64,000 nt of DNA from Rosellinia necatrix (lineage: Eukaryota > Ascomycota > Sordariomycetes > Xylariales > Xylariaceae), in the NCBI GenBank assembly GCA_021209875.1, contig JAGYVD010000005.1:2890001-2954000 (forward strand). Direction: 5' to 3'. Below are positions 34,918 through 47,780 of this stretch, in pieces (positions within the stretch are counted from its first letter, which is position 1; each line of letters opens with the position of its first letter). The notes under the pieces were generated by a model that was not told the DNA's origin, did not search any database, and saw only the letters and a list, made by a program, of their open reading frames with translations. Made by a program: the position numbers and the translations under genes.

Positions 34918-36718
34918 ATGGGCTTCAAAGAATTCCTCCGCCGCCGGTCGCTGAGGGCCCAGGATAGCAAGCGCACCAAAGCCGCCGAGCTCACCCTTCG
35001 AGAGTCCATCTACCCAATTGCCCTCGTGACCGTCCTGTTTTTTTCTCTGGGGTTTCTCATATGGTCTGTTAGACACATTAAATGTAAGTAACCAACGCCC
35101 TTACCTCTCTTCACATGTGCTTCATGCACTTGAGGTGTTTCCTCATACCGAATCCCAGCCGTCGGGGAAACCATTCAACCACCACAGGGCCAACCAATTC
35201 GCAAATCTCAACGGCAATGGCAATGATGACGTTTCGCTAACAACCAACCTTAGAAACATTTCCAGAACACGCTCCATATTACCAAGGCGAGATCGGCTGG
35301 TCTCCAGGGGGCCTATTTCGGGTTTGTCTCGCCTCCGATTCCCTGGAGCATACCTCCCCAACTGACCTAACGATCAGCGCCTATCCTCTCGCCTCCCTCG
35401 GCCATGCCAACTGGATTCTCAGACACTATGGTTACAGAGCTACGTTTATGTGGGGCCTCTTCTTATATGGTACGTTGCCGTCATCCTGATCGGATATCTC
35501 CAGACGCGGTCAGCTGACGTAGATGGCGGCACATTAGGTATTGGCGCATTCATTGCCATCCCATGTATCAAGGCCCATTCCTTTGGAGGTTTTTGTACTG
35601 CCATCGCCATCGTCGGCAGCGGGCTGGGCTCTCTCGAGACAGCCGCAAACCCATACATCACTGGTAAGCGTCTGCGTCGACTGCAATAATAGGAACCGCG
35701 TGGGAACCGGATCTCTGACCATCTGCGCTTCTTCTACCTAGTGTGCGGCCCGCCTAAGTACTCCGAGCTGCGGATCAACTTCTCCCAAGCCTTCAATGGA
35801 ATCGGCACCGTGATCGCGCCCGTGCTGGGCTCCTATGTGTTCTTCACCTTCGACGATGAAACCGCACTGGAGAACGTACAGTGGGTGTACGTGGCCATTG
35901 GCATCTTCGTCTTCCTGCTTGCGTTCGCTTTCTTCATCTCGACGATCCCCGAGATCACCGACGCCGACATGGCGTTCCAGGCCACCGAGACCCACGCCAA
36001 CGCGGACGATAAGCCCTTCTGGAAGCAGTACCGCCTCTTTCACGCCGCCGCCGCCCAGTTCTGCTACACCGGCGCCCAGGTCGCCATCGCCTCCTATTTC
36101 ATCAACTACGTTCGCGACACCCAGCCCTGGTCCACTGACGCTAGCGCTGCCCGCTTCCTCTCCGGAGCTCAGGGCGCCTTCGCCGGTGGCCGCTTCTTCG
36201 GCTCGTTCCTGATGAACTTCGTCCGTCCACGTTGGGTGTTTCTGGTTTTCCTGACGTCTTGTATCATCTTCATCGGACCCTCTATCACGCAGTCCGGCTG
36301 GACCGGCATGTCGCTCCTTTACGTGGTGCTTTTCTTCGAGTCCATCTGCTTCCCGACCATCGTGGCCCTGGGTATGCGTGGTCTAGGCAGACACACCAAG
36401 AGAGGTTCAGGATGGATCGTCGCCGGCGTTTCGGGTGGTGCGGTTGTCCCGCCTCTCACCGGCGTCGCGGCCGATGCGCACGGCACCGGCAAGGCTATGG
36501 TCGTCCCGCTGGTCTTCTTCGTCGCTGCGCTGTCTTACGCCGTAGCCGTGAACTTCATCCCCGCCTACAGGGACCCGGCGGACGCTTTCTCCACAACGGA
36601 TATAGGCACCGGCGACCGTCGTATTGACGAGGAAGGAGGCATTTCGGAAAAGATAGCGGACGAGAAACTTGCCGATGCTGACCACATCAGCAACGAACCG
36701 GTAAAAGGTACCGTTTAG
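34918..36718 (+). CDS. FucP-type MFS sugar/H+ symporter with frameshift in exon 1
   Basis: Plasma-membrane major facilitator of the FucP (fucose/glucose/galactose permease) family, predicted to import a hexose or deoxyhexose with protons. Five exons: 34918-35083, 35254-35321, 35378-35469, 35538-35663 and 35742-36718, with introns of 170, 56, 68 and 78 bp. All joints are in frame and read through KHFQNTLHITKARSAGLQ, YPLASLGHANWILRHYG, GSGLGSLETAANPY and CGPPKYSELR, all family blocks; about 475 aa and 12 membrane segments. Odd: in exon 1 the reading frame from the ATG (TLRESIYPIALVTVLFF) is lost at a run of seven T (35038-35044). The expected continuation, LWGFSYGLLDTLN, is present intact in the next frame. 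So one T too many is either a sequencing error or a recent inactivating mutation; nothing else looks decayed. No slippery-site mechanism I know gives this +1 shift. Confidence 0.85.
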
Positions 36719-37415
36719 GCCTCTGGAGAATCAATTCGTTTCATGATGATGACGTTTGACTGGTACGAGGCAGCCAAGCCGTCAATGACAAATCGTTCAA
36801 ATTCCACCCTCGCCCCTTACGTGACTAGTTAGTGTTATATGTAAGCCGTAGTATCATTCCGATTTTCGAGACTTATTGCTTTTCGTTTTACTATTATGAC
36901 CATACTTATTACCTTCTCTCATGACTACAAATTTCGAGTAGCTGCTATCAATACCAACGCGGCGCCCTTCCCTATGACTACCCTGGGTTAGGTATTCGAG
37001 CATTGACTTGGCGTCATAGAATCTGACAGGCAACGACACGTCTATTGGCCCGTCATGTCTCACTGTGATGTCTCTCATTCAGCCCCTTTAGATTGATTTC
37101 ATCCAGCCTCGCTATTATCTGGGCGCCGAATTTCCCCTCTTCAATATCTTCAAATCCTATTCGTAATCGGACGATTTGGTCTATTTCGACCAACGATGGC
37201 CAAGCCTTGAGGAGAGGAAGGGTCATCTGCAGTTGCCTTGCGCAGCTCGGCCAACTTTCACCACGAAATGGGTATTCTTCGGAACGGCGCACTCCCTCGG
37301 ACAATAGAGGAACGCGAGCACCCTATCGCGATAATTCTGCTTGGACCACAAGCCTTCTACCGTCCGTCCGTCCCCATTACCGTGACGAGCATTCCGCACA
37401 ACGGCGGCGACGTGA

Positions 37416-37427
37416 CTTTATATAAAG
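37416..37427. promoter_or_regulatory. TATATAAA in a 12-bp palindrome
   Basis: CTTTATATAAAG reads the same on both strands and sits just before GC-rich sequence and an ATG at 37466, but the short frame after that ATG (about 20 codons) shows no known feature. It could be a core promoter of an unrecognised transcript, or chance. Confidence 0.25.
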
Positions 37428-37795
37428 GCGTCCCGGGGGCCCTCTCATCAAAACAAAAGGGATCGATGACTACAATTTTTCTTTTCTTTTCATGTCTTTT
37501 TTTTTTTTTTTATCTTGAACCTAGGTGAGCGAGCGAGCGGCTACGACGACGACGACAACGCGAATGACGCCTCCCGCCACCCCCCCAACCCCCGCGGAAA
37601 TGGGACCGGTTCAACGGTCCGCCGCGAAAAAAAAAATTAGAGGGCACGGGAGGACTCCTCCGCGAACGGCGGGATCGCGGGCGATTTTCCGCCCTCCCCC
37701 TCTCTCCACCCTTGGAGAAGGGAGGGTCGGGCGAGCGGCTGCTCCTTTTTCTTTTTTTTTCTTTTTTTTTCTTTTTCTTTTTCGGATCCTGGACG

Positions 37796-37828
37796 TGGCG
37801 TGGGCGTAGGCGTGGGCGTGGGCGTGGG
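37796..37828. repeat. (GGCGTG)n hexanucleotide repeat
   Basis: About five and a half units of GGCGTG with one GGCGTA variant. Confidence 0.85.
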
Positions 37829-38255
37829 ATCTGGTCGTCGGGAACCTGACCTGCATAGTTTACTGGATAGGTGAGTAAGGGATGGTCGGGGGGAAGGAGG
37901 GGGGGTTACCCAACGCTCTGGAATCGATCGCGAGCACTGCGCCCCGCGTGTGCCCGCGCATACACTACATACGGCAGGGCAGGGCAGGGTAGGGGTAGGG
38001 CAGGCTCTCGAACCCAAGCAAACCCTGGTCTCGGGGCCAGGTGCGAGGTCGCCGTTCGGGTCGTGCCTGTCCCGTATGCGCGCATGGAACCTGGCGGGCT
38101 TCAGTCTCGGGGATTTACGGTCGCGGGTGGGAATATGGAAATTCGGACGGTCCCCTTGAGAGTGGTGGTGGTAGCATTGGGCTGCTGCGAACTGTGGCGT
38201 GGGGTTCGCTACCTCTCTCTCTGCCTCTGTCTCGTATAGGAAGGGGAAATGGGGC

Positions 38256-38290
38256 ATGTGATGTAATGTAATGTAATGTAATGTAATGTG
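38256..38290. repeat. (ATGTA)7 pentanucleotide repeat
   Basis: Seven 5-bp units; the first and last are ATGTG, the five in the middle ATGTA. Confidence 0.92.
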
Positions 38291-40635
38291 ATAGTCGAGG
38301 GCAAGGAGGGAGGGAGGGAGCTGGAATGGCCTCGGCCGTGCGGGTGTAGGGTGGCATGGATCGCCCTTGGCGCGTTTCTATTCCCGTCGGCTGGCCTGGT
38401 CGGTTTGATCGTCGGGGGCAACCCTGACGATGGGGAAACCGCATAGTAGTATACGGTCGTCGTCGTCATCGTCGCCGTCGTTTTGGGTAGGTAATTCCGA
38501 GAGTAATACTCACTCTTCGCCGTGACGGCCTCATAGCCATCTTATTCTCTCTAACTTTTCGGGGGCTGGCGCAAACCTTTCACACAAGACCACAAGCAAT
38601 TTAGATAGAGACATCATACCTATTATCTAAGCATTATAGATAAAAACTAACAATCATGACTCTAAGCTAGCGCTTGCTTGTTCAATATCAGAAGAAGTGA
38701 TTAGGTAGATGGAGGATATCAGGGGGGTAAGGGGGGGAGACTCAAATCGCAACTATTAATCTCCATCACCATTTAGCAAGCCACACCTGACAAACCATCC
38801 CCTAGCCTCGTTTCCCTTTCCCTCCGTCTAGGGAAAATGACCCTAACTGTCATTCAGCTTGAAACGGGTGCATCCGATATATGATAACCCCAGCTGCAGC
38901 ACCGGGCTTCACCCCGTGACCGAGAAGCAGAGGAGGGTCCCCGTCCGCAAGCATACCCCCTAGTTTCATGATTTTCTTTTTCTCGGGTTAGCGAGGGCAC
39001 AGATGTAGTTCACGTCGCGAGGGGGCGGCAAGCGGCGATCCGGCTCTTCTCGCCACAATATGTCGGTAGCCGGAAACGAACTGCATATCATGCCTGCGAT
39101 ACCACCCCAGGTCGGCAGGGTATCCGATATGTGGGTGTGAATTCAGCCTGGCAGAGCCAAGGTCGCACCCAGGTTCAGCCCCGAAGGTGACATGCAGCGC
39201 AGCTCGCAACAGAGAAAGAGCTGGCTTCTCCTCCTCCTCTCTTTCGGGCACGCGTCCCGGACTGAACTCGTCTCTCGGTAATGGGTGATGCTTTTCTAGC
39301 TGGCATCCGACACCCTTTACGGGATAAATCTTGTGACGGAAGGGATCATGCCGTGCCGGCTTTTGACTCGCTAGTAATTCGTTATCCGGATCGCAACAAC
39401 AGAGGCTTTATCCTGGGAGGGAAGGATTCGGGAGGAATCGACGTAATGTCTCACCGCAGATGCCCAACTGCGAGATCCCGAGAGATCAGAGTTGGTAATC
39501 GGTTCTTATTCGCCCTGCTTAATAATGGCGCATGATACGCGAGATTGAGAGGTAGCGGCTGATGACTTGTGCTTTTTCTTTTTCTTGTACGTCCCGGTGA
39601 GGGGAAGGACACATCTTATAATATATTAGGACGTTGGCTGAGATCAGCTCGGAAATTTTTCTCGTCTCTATTTGTTTCTCTATTCACACTAAAGCTGTCG
39701 CCAACCCTATCTTGATCATACGTTGCTGCATAAAAACAAACCAAAAAAAAAAGAAAACAAGACAGCCATAATAATATAACACGAATCTTGAAATCGGCGC
39801 GAAAATCGTCGCCCTCGACGAGACTCGACCGATAATATATTTGCTCGTAACGCTCAAACCTCACACCATGCGCCCAACGTATATGCTTAGATCAGAATGG
39901 TATTCGCATGCCTTCCTTCCTTCCTTCACCCACCGGCCAACCAAACTCCACCATACTCCGAGTGATGGCAATCGCTCCTGAATGAGTACAGGTATCTTTG
40001 TACAAAAAAAGGCAAACAAAGTGTACATGCCGGGCATCGGCCAACTTTTGTCCCCCGCCCGGAGATCTTCACGATGGAAGGTGATAAAAGAGGACTGCTT
40101 CTTAAAATGATGTCGGGTGCCGTAGAAGAGCGGATACCTGCATTCGGCACACGGAGTTGGGGCGCCAATCGCTCCGAAGAGCATCGAAATCATGGACTTG
40201 TTCCGCGCTAGGGCTTTACACTGGAGCGATCGGCCGTTAGCCCGTGGAGAAATAGGACATGAGCTCCCCGGAGAGGATCCTATTAACCACCAATTTGGCC
40301 TGTGCCTGGCATTATTCTAATGGTGAACCGACCAGTTGCTCCATATGACGCCTTGCCGAAGAAAGAATCGCACGAAGGTATATCTTAACGCTCAAATGAC
40401 GGTGGATGTGTAGCTAAATGGGTATTATGGCGCAGGTCATTCAGCCAGGCGACACAAACCGCGAAGTGCACCGTATGGCGCATACATTGGGCTTTGCGAA
40501 AGGGACGCCAAATTCTAAAAATGGGTTTCGTGCATGGCTTCGACACTTTCATTTTCCTGATGTGCCACAGCGACAGGAAACAAGATATGGTGCGCCACAA
40601 AACCGGAAAGCGAAAGACAAGTTCTAGCCAAGCTG

Positions 40636-42097
40636 CTACATTTCGTCAATTCGTGCACTTGGCATTTGCATCGTCGGGTCGACTAGATCGGGCTTGAATT
40701 CCCAATCTCCATATAAGACTGAGCCGTAGGTGGGGATTTGGCCGATTGTGGGCACCTCCATAGGAGCATTATACGGCATCGTATTATACCACTGGTCGGC
40801 ATGCTGGCTGGGGGGTTGCTGGAACTGTTCTTGGACCTCATGTACGGGTTGTACAACCGGGATTTCTGCTGGCAGAACCTGCATCGTCTGCTGGAGATGT
40901 TGAAAGTGGGCCATCACTTGTTGTTGGTGGTGGTTCGCTGCATGAAGAGGCTGGCTCGCGTGGTAGTATCCGCCCTGTTGGGCAGGGCTGCGGACCAGGG
41001 GAAAATGACGAGCGGTGTTGCTCTGGATAGGCCCGTTGAGGTTCGCCCTAGGACAAGGAATTTCTTGCGGTGGTCGATCTGACTGTGGCCGACCAGGGTG
41101 ATACTGCTGAACAGGGTTTGTGTTCATTGTGGCAACAGCAGGATTGCTCTGCTCCGTTATATAGTACGTGTTCGGAGGCATTTGCATGCGATTAAACATT
41201 GGGTTAGTTTCATGTTGCTCTGGAACGGTAGCTTCTGGGTACCCATGTGCATCAGTCGATGGTATGCCGTGGCGATGACCGTATTGGTTCTGGGCGCCAT
41301 ATTCGTCGACATGATGTTCAAATTCGGCAAAGGGAGTGGACCGGTGGAGGTGGTCAGGTATGGATGGTGGGAGTCGCGATTGTGGTGTCCAAGATACCCC
41401 CCTTTGCGTAGGGGTGGTGGGAGACTCGCCGCCGTCGGATTCGGACGTATAATCGTCGGCTTCTGATAGGCACATGCCCTTTTGGTGTGAACGTCGTTGG
41501 TGCTTGACCATTGTCGTCTTTCTACAGAAACTGAACCGACGGCGAGAAGGTTAGTACTTATCCCTGCAAATTGGTAAAGTGTACGGTTTTTTTTTTTTTT
41601 TTACCTTTTCAAACAGCCATCATGCGCGCACCTATAAGGCCGCTTACCGGTATGGATGCGACGATGCCGAGCTAAACTAGACGACTGAATTGACTTTAGC
41701 AAAGCCGCTAAAGTTGGAGGATATATCACTTACATCCGAGAAACGTTTACCACAGCCGGTATGTTGACACTTATGAGGCTTCTCACCAGTGTGTGTCCGG
41801 ACATGCACGGTTAGGGCGCTTCTTTGGATAAAGCTCTTCTTGCATCCTGGTACCAGACATTCATATGGCCTGTCGTTCGTATGTATACGATAATGCCTCT
41901 GTAAATCTGATTTTCGGTTGAAGCTCTGTAAGCCAGGAAGTCAGCACACCCGATCATTAAGGTACAGACCACGAGTAAATGCGGGACTGCCAACATACCT
42001 TGCCGCAGGGATCCCAGTCGCATCGGAATGGACGAGCCGCAGGCTCATTATTAACAAGTTCTAACAGCTCCATTGTATCGTAGGTCGCGGGAACCAT
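40636..42097 (-). CDS. Four-finger C2H2 transcription factor
   Basis: Probable sequence-specific nuclear regulator; targets unknown. Four exons on the minus strand: 42097-41999, 41925-41734, 41684-41605 and 41530-40636. The introns are 73, 49 and 74 bp, the first with a GCTGAC branch site and the third holding a 16-A run. The result is 421 aa. Four tandem C2H2 fingers: C26/C31/H44/H48, C56/C61/H74/H78, C86/C91/H104/H108 and C116/C121/H134/H139, joined by canonical linkers (HTNDRPY, HTGEKPH, HTGKRPY), which argues for real DNA binding. I recall the block [19 protein letters not shown] and [16 protein letters not shown] from a conserved Pezizomycotina factor, but not its name. The C-terminal 270 residues are Gln/Pro/His-rich, as in activation domains. 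The start is uncertain: the frame stays open upstream to 42163, and an ATG at 42073 or another 5' exon is possible. Confidence 0.87.
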
Positions 42098-44954
42098 TAG
42101 AGGTTTGAATATCGGCGGTAACGGGTGAGATATATCGCTGTTATAGTGACTTAGGGTCTTCACCCGATGGGTAGATCAAGTAACGTAATTCAAAAAAAAA
42201 AAACCGGGGTAACGCGACCTATTCGAGGTACTTTATCTTGTATGTGTGATATAACCCCTGGTCGAGGAACGGGCTGGCCCGGCTTCAATGCGATGTGACG
42301 TCCGGTTTAGGCCTATGCATGAGTAAGCTCTACCTGAGCTTGGCTTGTTAACTCCTTGGTAAGATGATCATACATCTACCCCAACGAATTGGTGGATTTG
42401 GGGCGCAAATGCTGGGCTTGTCGGCGGAATCGGATCAAGTTTTAGTCTGCGGCCACAAGCCAATAGTACACCTGGTAGTGTATGCGTCTCCAGGGTTGTT
42501 AAGTTGTGCAAGTGTGTGTTAGAGCTTGATTTGACTCTTTATCGCTGGCCAAACTGAGGAAAAGGAAAAGGTTAGCCCTCCTGCTTCTCTCTATGCAAAG
42601 TAACTCTACACCAGTCAAGACGTCACAACTGCCGATAGACGCCAACAGAGCGACATGTGTGCTGCTGCGATGGATGCCTCTACACTTGGATAGAAAGTTT
42701 GACTTGGTAGTTAATACTTACCTAGAAAGTTGACAATTAGTTCCCATTACTATCTCTATAAGGCATAGAGAACTTACTCTTTTTAGGTTGTAGAAATACT
42801 ATGGTAAACTTGGTCACCGGCGTGTCGTGCTGCTTCTACTTGGGGAAAAATACCAAGTTCGGCGAGTTGCTGCATATGCCCCAGTCAATGGTCGAGGCCC
42901 ATTGCGCATTCCTATGTTGCCGGCAGACTCACGAGGATAAAACGCTTGGCGCAATCGTCCGATATATGAAATTATCTAGAGATTTCCCTGCAAGGCTCCG
43001 GTTGAGGTGTTGAGAGAAGGCGCTCGATATAAAATAGTTCGCGGCGGTGTTGGGCAGGTGGCAACTGCTATCTGGTCGGCTATTCGTGCTGATCTACACT
43101 GATGGTATATGATCATAGGACTAGGTCGATCGGACGAGGGAGGGAGTGAAGAGAAAAAAGAACGTGAAGTTCGAAATCGAGTGCAGCGCAAAACCCGGGG
43201 GGTATAAAGGTGTTGCGGTTGATGAGCTTATAAGTTGATATAAGGGTTCAGAACTAGAGCTGGGGCAATGGCGTCGACTAAGGACCAGACTAAGGACCGT
43301 TTAGCCTCCCAACTAAAATTGGAGGGGTGCAAATGGTCGTGTATCTCGGTGCACGTCCGAAGATGCGGGAAGTGAGCCGGAGAAACGGAGCAGGAGACGG
43401 AGGGAAGGCGTATAATGCACTTTGGATCTCGCTGACGATTATTGGATGATATAAAAACAAAGGCGGGTAGCTTCGAACGGTGGTTTCCCCCGGGCCCTTG
43501 CTTGGCCGGTAGGCAGAGTGTTGATCCGGTGGAGGGTGAATGATGTAGGGGTCCAGGACTTAGTTCGTACTAGCAGTCGATCCTGTCGAGTAGTGAGGCC
43601 GTCGTGATGGCTTGAGGGGGGGGGGAGGGGGGCAGGAGGAGAAGGGTGTCAGCGTCGACTTAGTCTCTCCTTAGGGTCGTCTGCAGTTTGGCTGGCTGTT
43701 GGATTGTTCCGGCACTTGGAATTGAACCGATGGGGACATGAAACATAGAACGGTTGATGGGCACTCGTGCTAGTCAAATATGAATGACAGAGCGGGGGGA
43801 CGTCGTTGAAGAGAGAGCAGACAAGTAGACGCCGAGCGGTGGTAATAATAAGACTCGGACAGGAATATCGATACCTCCTCCCTCGCCGTATACCCAGTGC
43901 ACATATACTCCATCCAGGCCAGGGCAGCGCGAAGACAACCCCCGAGAGCGACCCCTACCGACCGATACTGTTCACGGTCGACAGCGGTTTTGGTTTTAGC
44001 TAGAAAGATGGATGTTCTTCGTGCGGGCCACCGACAGCGAGCGAGCAGGTACCGCGCCCTCCAGCCCACGTACAATGCCTCCGCAGAGTACACAGAGCGA
44101 CTACACAGAGTACGCAGCGCATTCTGTTCGAGGGCGGCAGCGCCATAACCCGGTTCCCTGCTCGATGCAGAATAGATGATACAGCCTGTAGAGTGCCTTG
44201 TAGCAACATCATGAGCAATGGTACTCTCCAGGACCTTGCTCGAGGGACGGCAGGGGCACAGGCAGGAAGGGATAGCCCCGTCGAGCGAGCAGCAGTCGAC
44301 TGAGCAGGGGCAAGGGGCCGGCATTAGGTAGGTAGGTAGTGTAGAGGAGGTACATACACTACATGGTGCTAGGTAGGGCATTGAATCTAATCTGCATGCT
44401 ACCTGGTTACCTGTTAGTGCCTGCCTGCGCGCGCTAGGTACTAGGTAGCGAGGGCAGGGCCGTCCCCATAACTAAGGTACGCGCTACAGGGGAAAACCCT
44501 CTCTCGGCCCGGCCGGCCTAGCCTGTCGTGGGCACCATGGTCCCCAGGTAGGTTAGCCGGCATGGGCAGGGTGGCGCGCCCACCGTCCGTCGTGGGGCAC
44601 AAATGAAGAGTCACTGGGCACCACTTCCAAGATCGTGGGCGCCACGCTCCCCTGCTAATAACAGGGCTGCTACAAGTGGGTGTCCAGCCGTCAGTATCTT
44701 CCTCTGTCGGCACTAGTAGGTCTCAGGCGATGCTGCTATGCTGTTCACTTTAATTAGCAGAGTCGAGCAGGAAACAGAAAGATTTAAAATCCAGATAAGA
44801 GTGAAAAGTCAGAGTGTGCAGTAGTCGTCCGGGCTAGACGCTGACAGATCCTCTTCCTATTCCAGTGGACGTTGCGATGGGCGTGTCCTATAGAATGTGA
44901 CGACATGACCGTTTTGGTGCTATACCAACCTTGCCTCTCCTCTGCCTAACCCAA

Positions 44955-44972
44955 CATAGATAGATAGATAGA
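44955..44972. repeat. (ATAG)n tract
   Basis: About four and a half ATAG units, giving several overlapping GATA motifs; GATA clusters can bind nitrogen/light regulators in fungi, but here a plain microsatellite is as likely. Confidence 0.7.
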
Positions 44973-45600
44973 TATATCTACTTGTACCTCGTAGGTAAGG
45001 TATTCTGCAAGATCATGCGCCACAGCATATAACGGACATCACCTGCCTTGGTACCTACTTACACCACACCATGGCAGTCAGCTTTGGCGTACCAAACTCT
45101 CTACGTTATGGCACATTATAATAGCGAAGGCCAGCTAGAAGATAAGCAAGTCGGTAGGTAACGAGTACTTATGTAACTCATCGTGGATCCATCCAAGGCA
45201 AGTGAGTGGATGCCATGTATACCCAGCAGCTACCTAGTAGATGGGTGATGGATGGCTGAGGTAATAAGGTAGATGTTTGTGTATTTGGTGAGATGTGCTA
45301 GACCTTCGAGGCAACCGTGGAAGTACCCAATTCACGGCAAGTGGTCAACGAACGCTTCGTCCACACCAGCATCGGGATCTATGGATCACCTCCTCATCCG
45401 CCCACTCGTACTGGCGCCGGCGAGCTTATATTGTGTGCGATTGAGCCGTCACACAGTCGGTCGGCGGAGTGGCAGATTTGTGCAGACGATCTCTTGTCTG
45501 TCCTGGTAACTATTTGGATGCAGTTATTTGGATGCAGGTCATGACCTTGACTATCTACCTCAGGTGAGCTCGTAGGTAGGTATATATCACTGTCCATACA

Positions 45601-45635
45601 CACTACCTACACACTACCTACGCACTACCTACGCA
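45601..45635. repeat. 11-bp minisatellite CACTACCTACA x3
   Basis: Three copies with CACTACCTACG variants, built on the same CTAC/CCTA theme as the tetranucleotide tracts elsewhere in the window. Confidence 0.85.
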
Positions 45636-47755
45636 ACGTAATTACTATGGATTCTCCCCCCCAAGAGATCTGTTTACATACATAGAGCCGTGCGCATCCT
45701 GCCCCTCTGCCCGCCCCCCCTCCCTTTCGACCCTGATGCCTTCTTCAGAACAGAGTTGTTATAGGTATCTTATAGATATCGAACCCGCGGACGCCGTCAC
45801 GAGCATTGGAGATACGTAGGTCAGAATACGTACAGGCAGGTCAGAAGAGACGTAAGTAAGCCCCTGTCACGCACATATCGGCGCGGCAGGTGGGTTGGCT
45901 AACCCGTTCCCCAGATAGTTCCCTGCAACCACGAGGAAAAGAGAGACCCATGTGGGATCTGACATGGAGTGTGGTACATTCTTGACTCACTAGTGTGTAG
46001 CGTAGCGCAGGCAGAGCAGACCGGTCGGTACGGGAGGAGGGAGGGAAACAAGGCAAGAGACGGGAAGAGGTATCGAAGATGGGCGAGCTACATGGTCGAA
46101 AAAAGTTATACGAGTGGGTTCGTCCCCCCGTCCTGGCATGGTGGTTCTAACCTCCACACACCTACACAGTACAAACACCCGCTTATCCCGGCTAAGGGTA
46201 GTAATTGTCACCCAACGGGGGTGTGCCGATGCGTGTTGACCGGCGGTTTTGGCGGACCCCAAACGAGCCACTCAGCATTATTCACCAAGACCCTTCAACT
46301 CGTTGCATTCTTATTACTTATTTTCCGTCTCCGGCTTCCTGTGTGCATCGAACCCGCGGCTCTGCGGATGCACAAGTAATTTTCGCCCCGAAGCAGTTTT
46401 TGTCGAGGTCTGGTAGTCGGTCTCCCGTCGGTTTTGTCATGTCCTGCTTGTCCTGCGTGTCCTGCTTGTCCTGCTCGCCCTACTTTCCTACTTTTGTCAC
46501 GCTCAACTGCCTTCTTTCATCCCAAGGTATTAGCCGACCTGACTCGGGTTAACCCCTTTCACTATACCACTACTGGCTTAATTGCACCCTTAAAACTTGA
46601 CATGATGATACACGCTACCCAAGCCAACGCGCATGAAAAAGGCTGATGCAGTGAGGCGACTAGTTTCTTTAGCACAGGAACGCTCTCTGCCCCCAAACAA
46701 CAACGGCAACATTTGCGAGGACTTCGATCGGTTTACTCGGGCGTTCCGAGCCGACCCCCACCGGATCACGCCAAAATGTCATAGACCATCTGTAGTAGTT
46801 ATCTAGGCCCTCATGAATCATAAATGATCACTAGTATCTCAGTACATATATCGACGAATCCTCTTCTCTGCCCTCCGCTGTTCTGTGCGTAATTAGTCAA
46901 TTGTTAAATATGGAATGGACGAGTCCGAGTGTCAAGCTCCTTGCAACTACACGCCTGCATAGTTTGCGCTGTCGTTTCCACAATTCATCTGCCACTCTTG
47001 CCATCATTGGCGTCAACAGATAGGCATTCTCGCAGAGGCGTTATGTCGGTGGAGGCTTTGATAAGCAGCGTGTAAGACGACGATGAGGTGTACCGCAGCA
47101 GTGCTACCAGCGCGCGGCGTCCTCGGCGTTTCACCAACGCGATCTCTGAGCTCTTAGTGAATTTGTTTCAAGACGTCCAGATTAGGAACCCCTGCTTAGC
47201 CTTTAGACCAGTCAGGGGAAATTAGCCGTAGCGCCCTTGGCCAGACCTGTCAACTGCGTTTCCAAATTCTGGGTCTAGCCTGAGATAGATAGCGTTGCCG
47301 AAAAGGGAGCAAGTTTTGTCCGCAGCAACCTCAAACAAGACTAGCGTAGCCGAGCCTATCCACCACCAAAAAAACATATCCCCAAGCAAGTCACGTCGCT
47401 GGTGACCGCTGCCCAACATGGCGGGTAGACCGGTAGTGCGTGTAGTGCACCCTGCTCTGTGGCTGTCGCGCAACCTACAAGTTCAAGCCTGAGATAGATA
47501 GGATTCTTGTACCCCTCGTATACACCACCACATCAGTCTAGTTGCACCAATCGATCTCACAATCAGCCCTGAAGCTGAATGTAGCGTGTTCCCTCGCGGT
47601 CTTCCAAGGCGGGGCTGATTCAACTCTATCTAATAATACCTCTGGCTGAGACGGCGGGCAGAGGAGCCACGGGTTCAGTTTAGGGTCCGAGTTGACAGGA
47701 CGGCAGGAGGTGGTTAAGTTACCCAGGTATCTATCACCTTCGCAATATATAATAG

Positions 47756-47780
47756 GTAGGTAGGCAGGTAGGTAGGTTCC
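47756..47780. repeat. GGTA-type tetranucleotide tract
   Basis: AGGTAGGTAGGCAGGTAGGTAGG, short member of the dispersed TAGG family. Confidence 0.8.

Larger units (their letters stand above)
36719..40635. other. Spacer between transporter and C2H2 genes (convergent)
   Basis: 3.9 kb with no gene I can support. It contains a TATATAAA element inside a 12-bp palindrome (37416-37427), a GC- and simple-repeat-rich stretch from 37.5 to 38.5 kb, a T-rich run at about 37746-37782, a (GGCGTG)n tract and an (ATGTA)n tract. The long minus frame at 37637-38257 is made of Pro/Thr and Lys runs arising from these repeats. Confidence 0.5.

Noticed and set aside
35038..35044. Programmed ribosomal frameshift at TTTTTTT in the transporter.
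   Set aside because: Known heptamer slippage gives -1, whereas restoring the protein here needs +1; an extra T by error or mutation is simpler.
37637..38257. 206-codon minus-strand frame.
   Set aside because: Made of PT and K runs from the GGCGTG and T-rich repeats; no domain or plausible exon structure.
43770..44381. 203-codon minus-strand frame.
   Set aside because: Cys/Ser/Arg-rich with no domain or signal peptide, no conserved block recognised, and the end lies in a TAGG repeat.
45778..46359. Two copies of ATCGAACCCGCGG (45778-45790 and 46347-46359), which look like the complement of a tRNA T-arm.
   Set aside because: The bases that should form the opposite side of the T-stem do not pair in either copy, and no D-arm or acceptor stem is present. 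The second copy forms a different small hairpin (GTGCAT...ATGCAC, 46343-46373).
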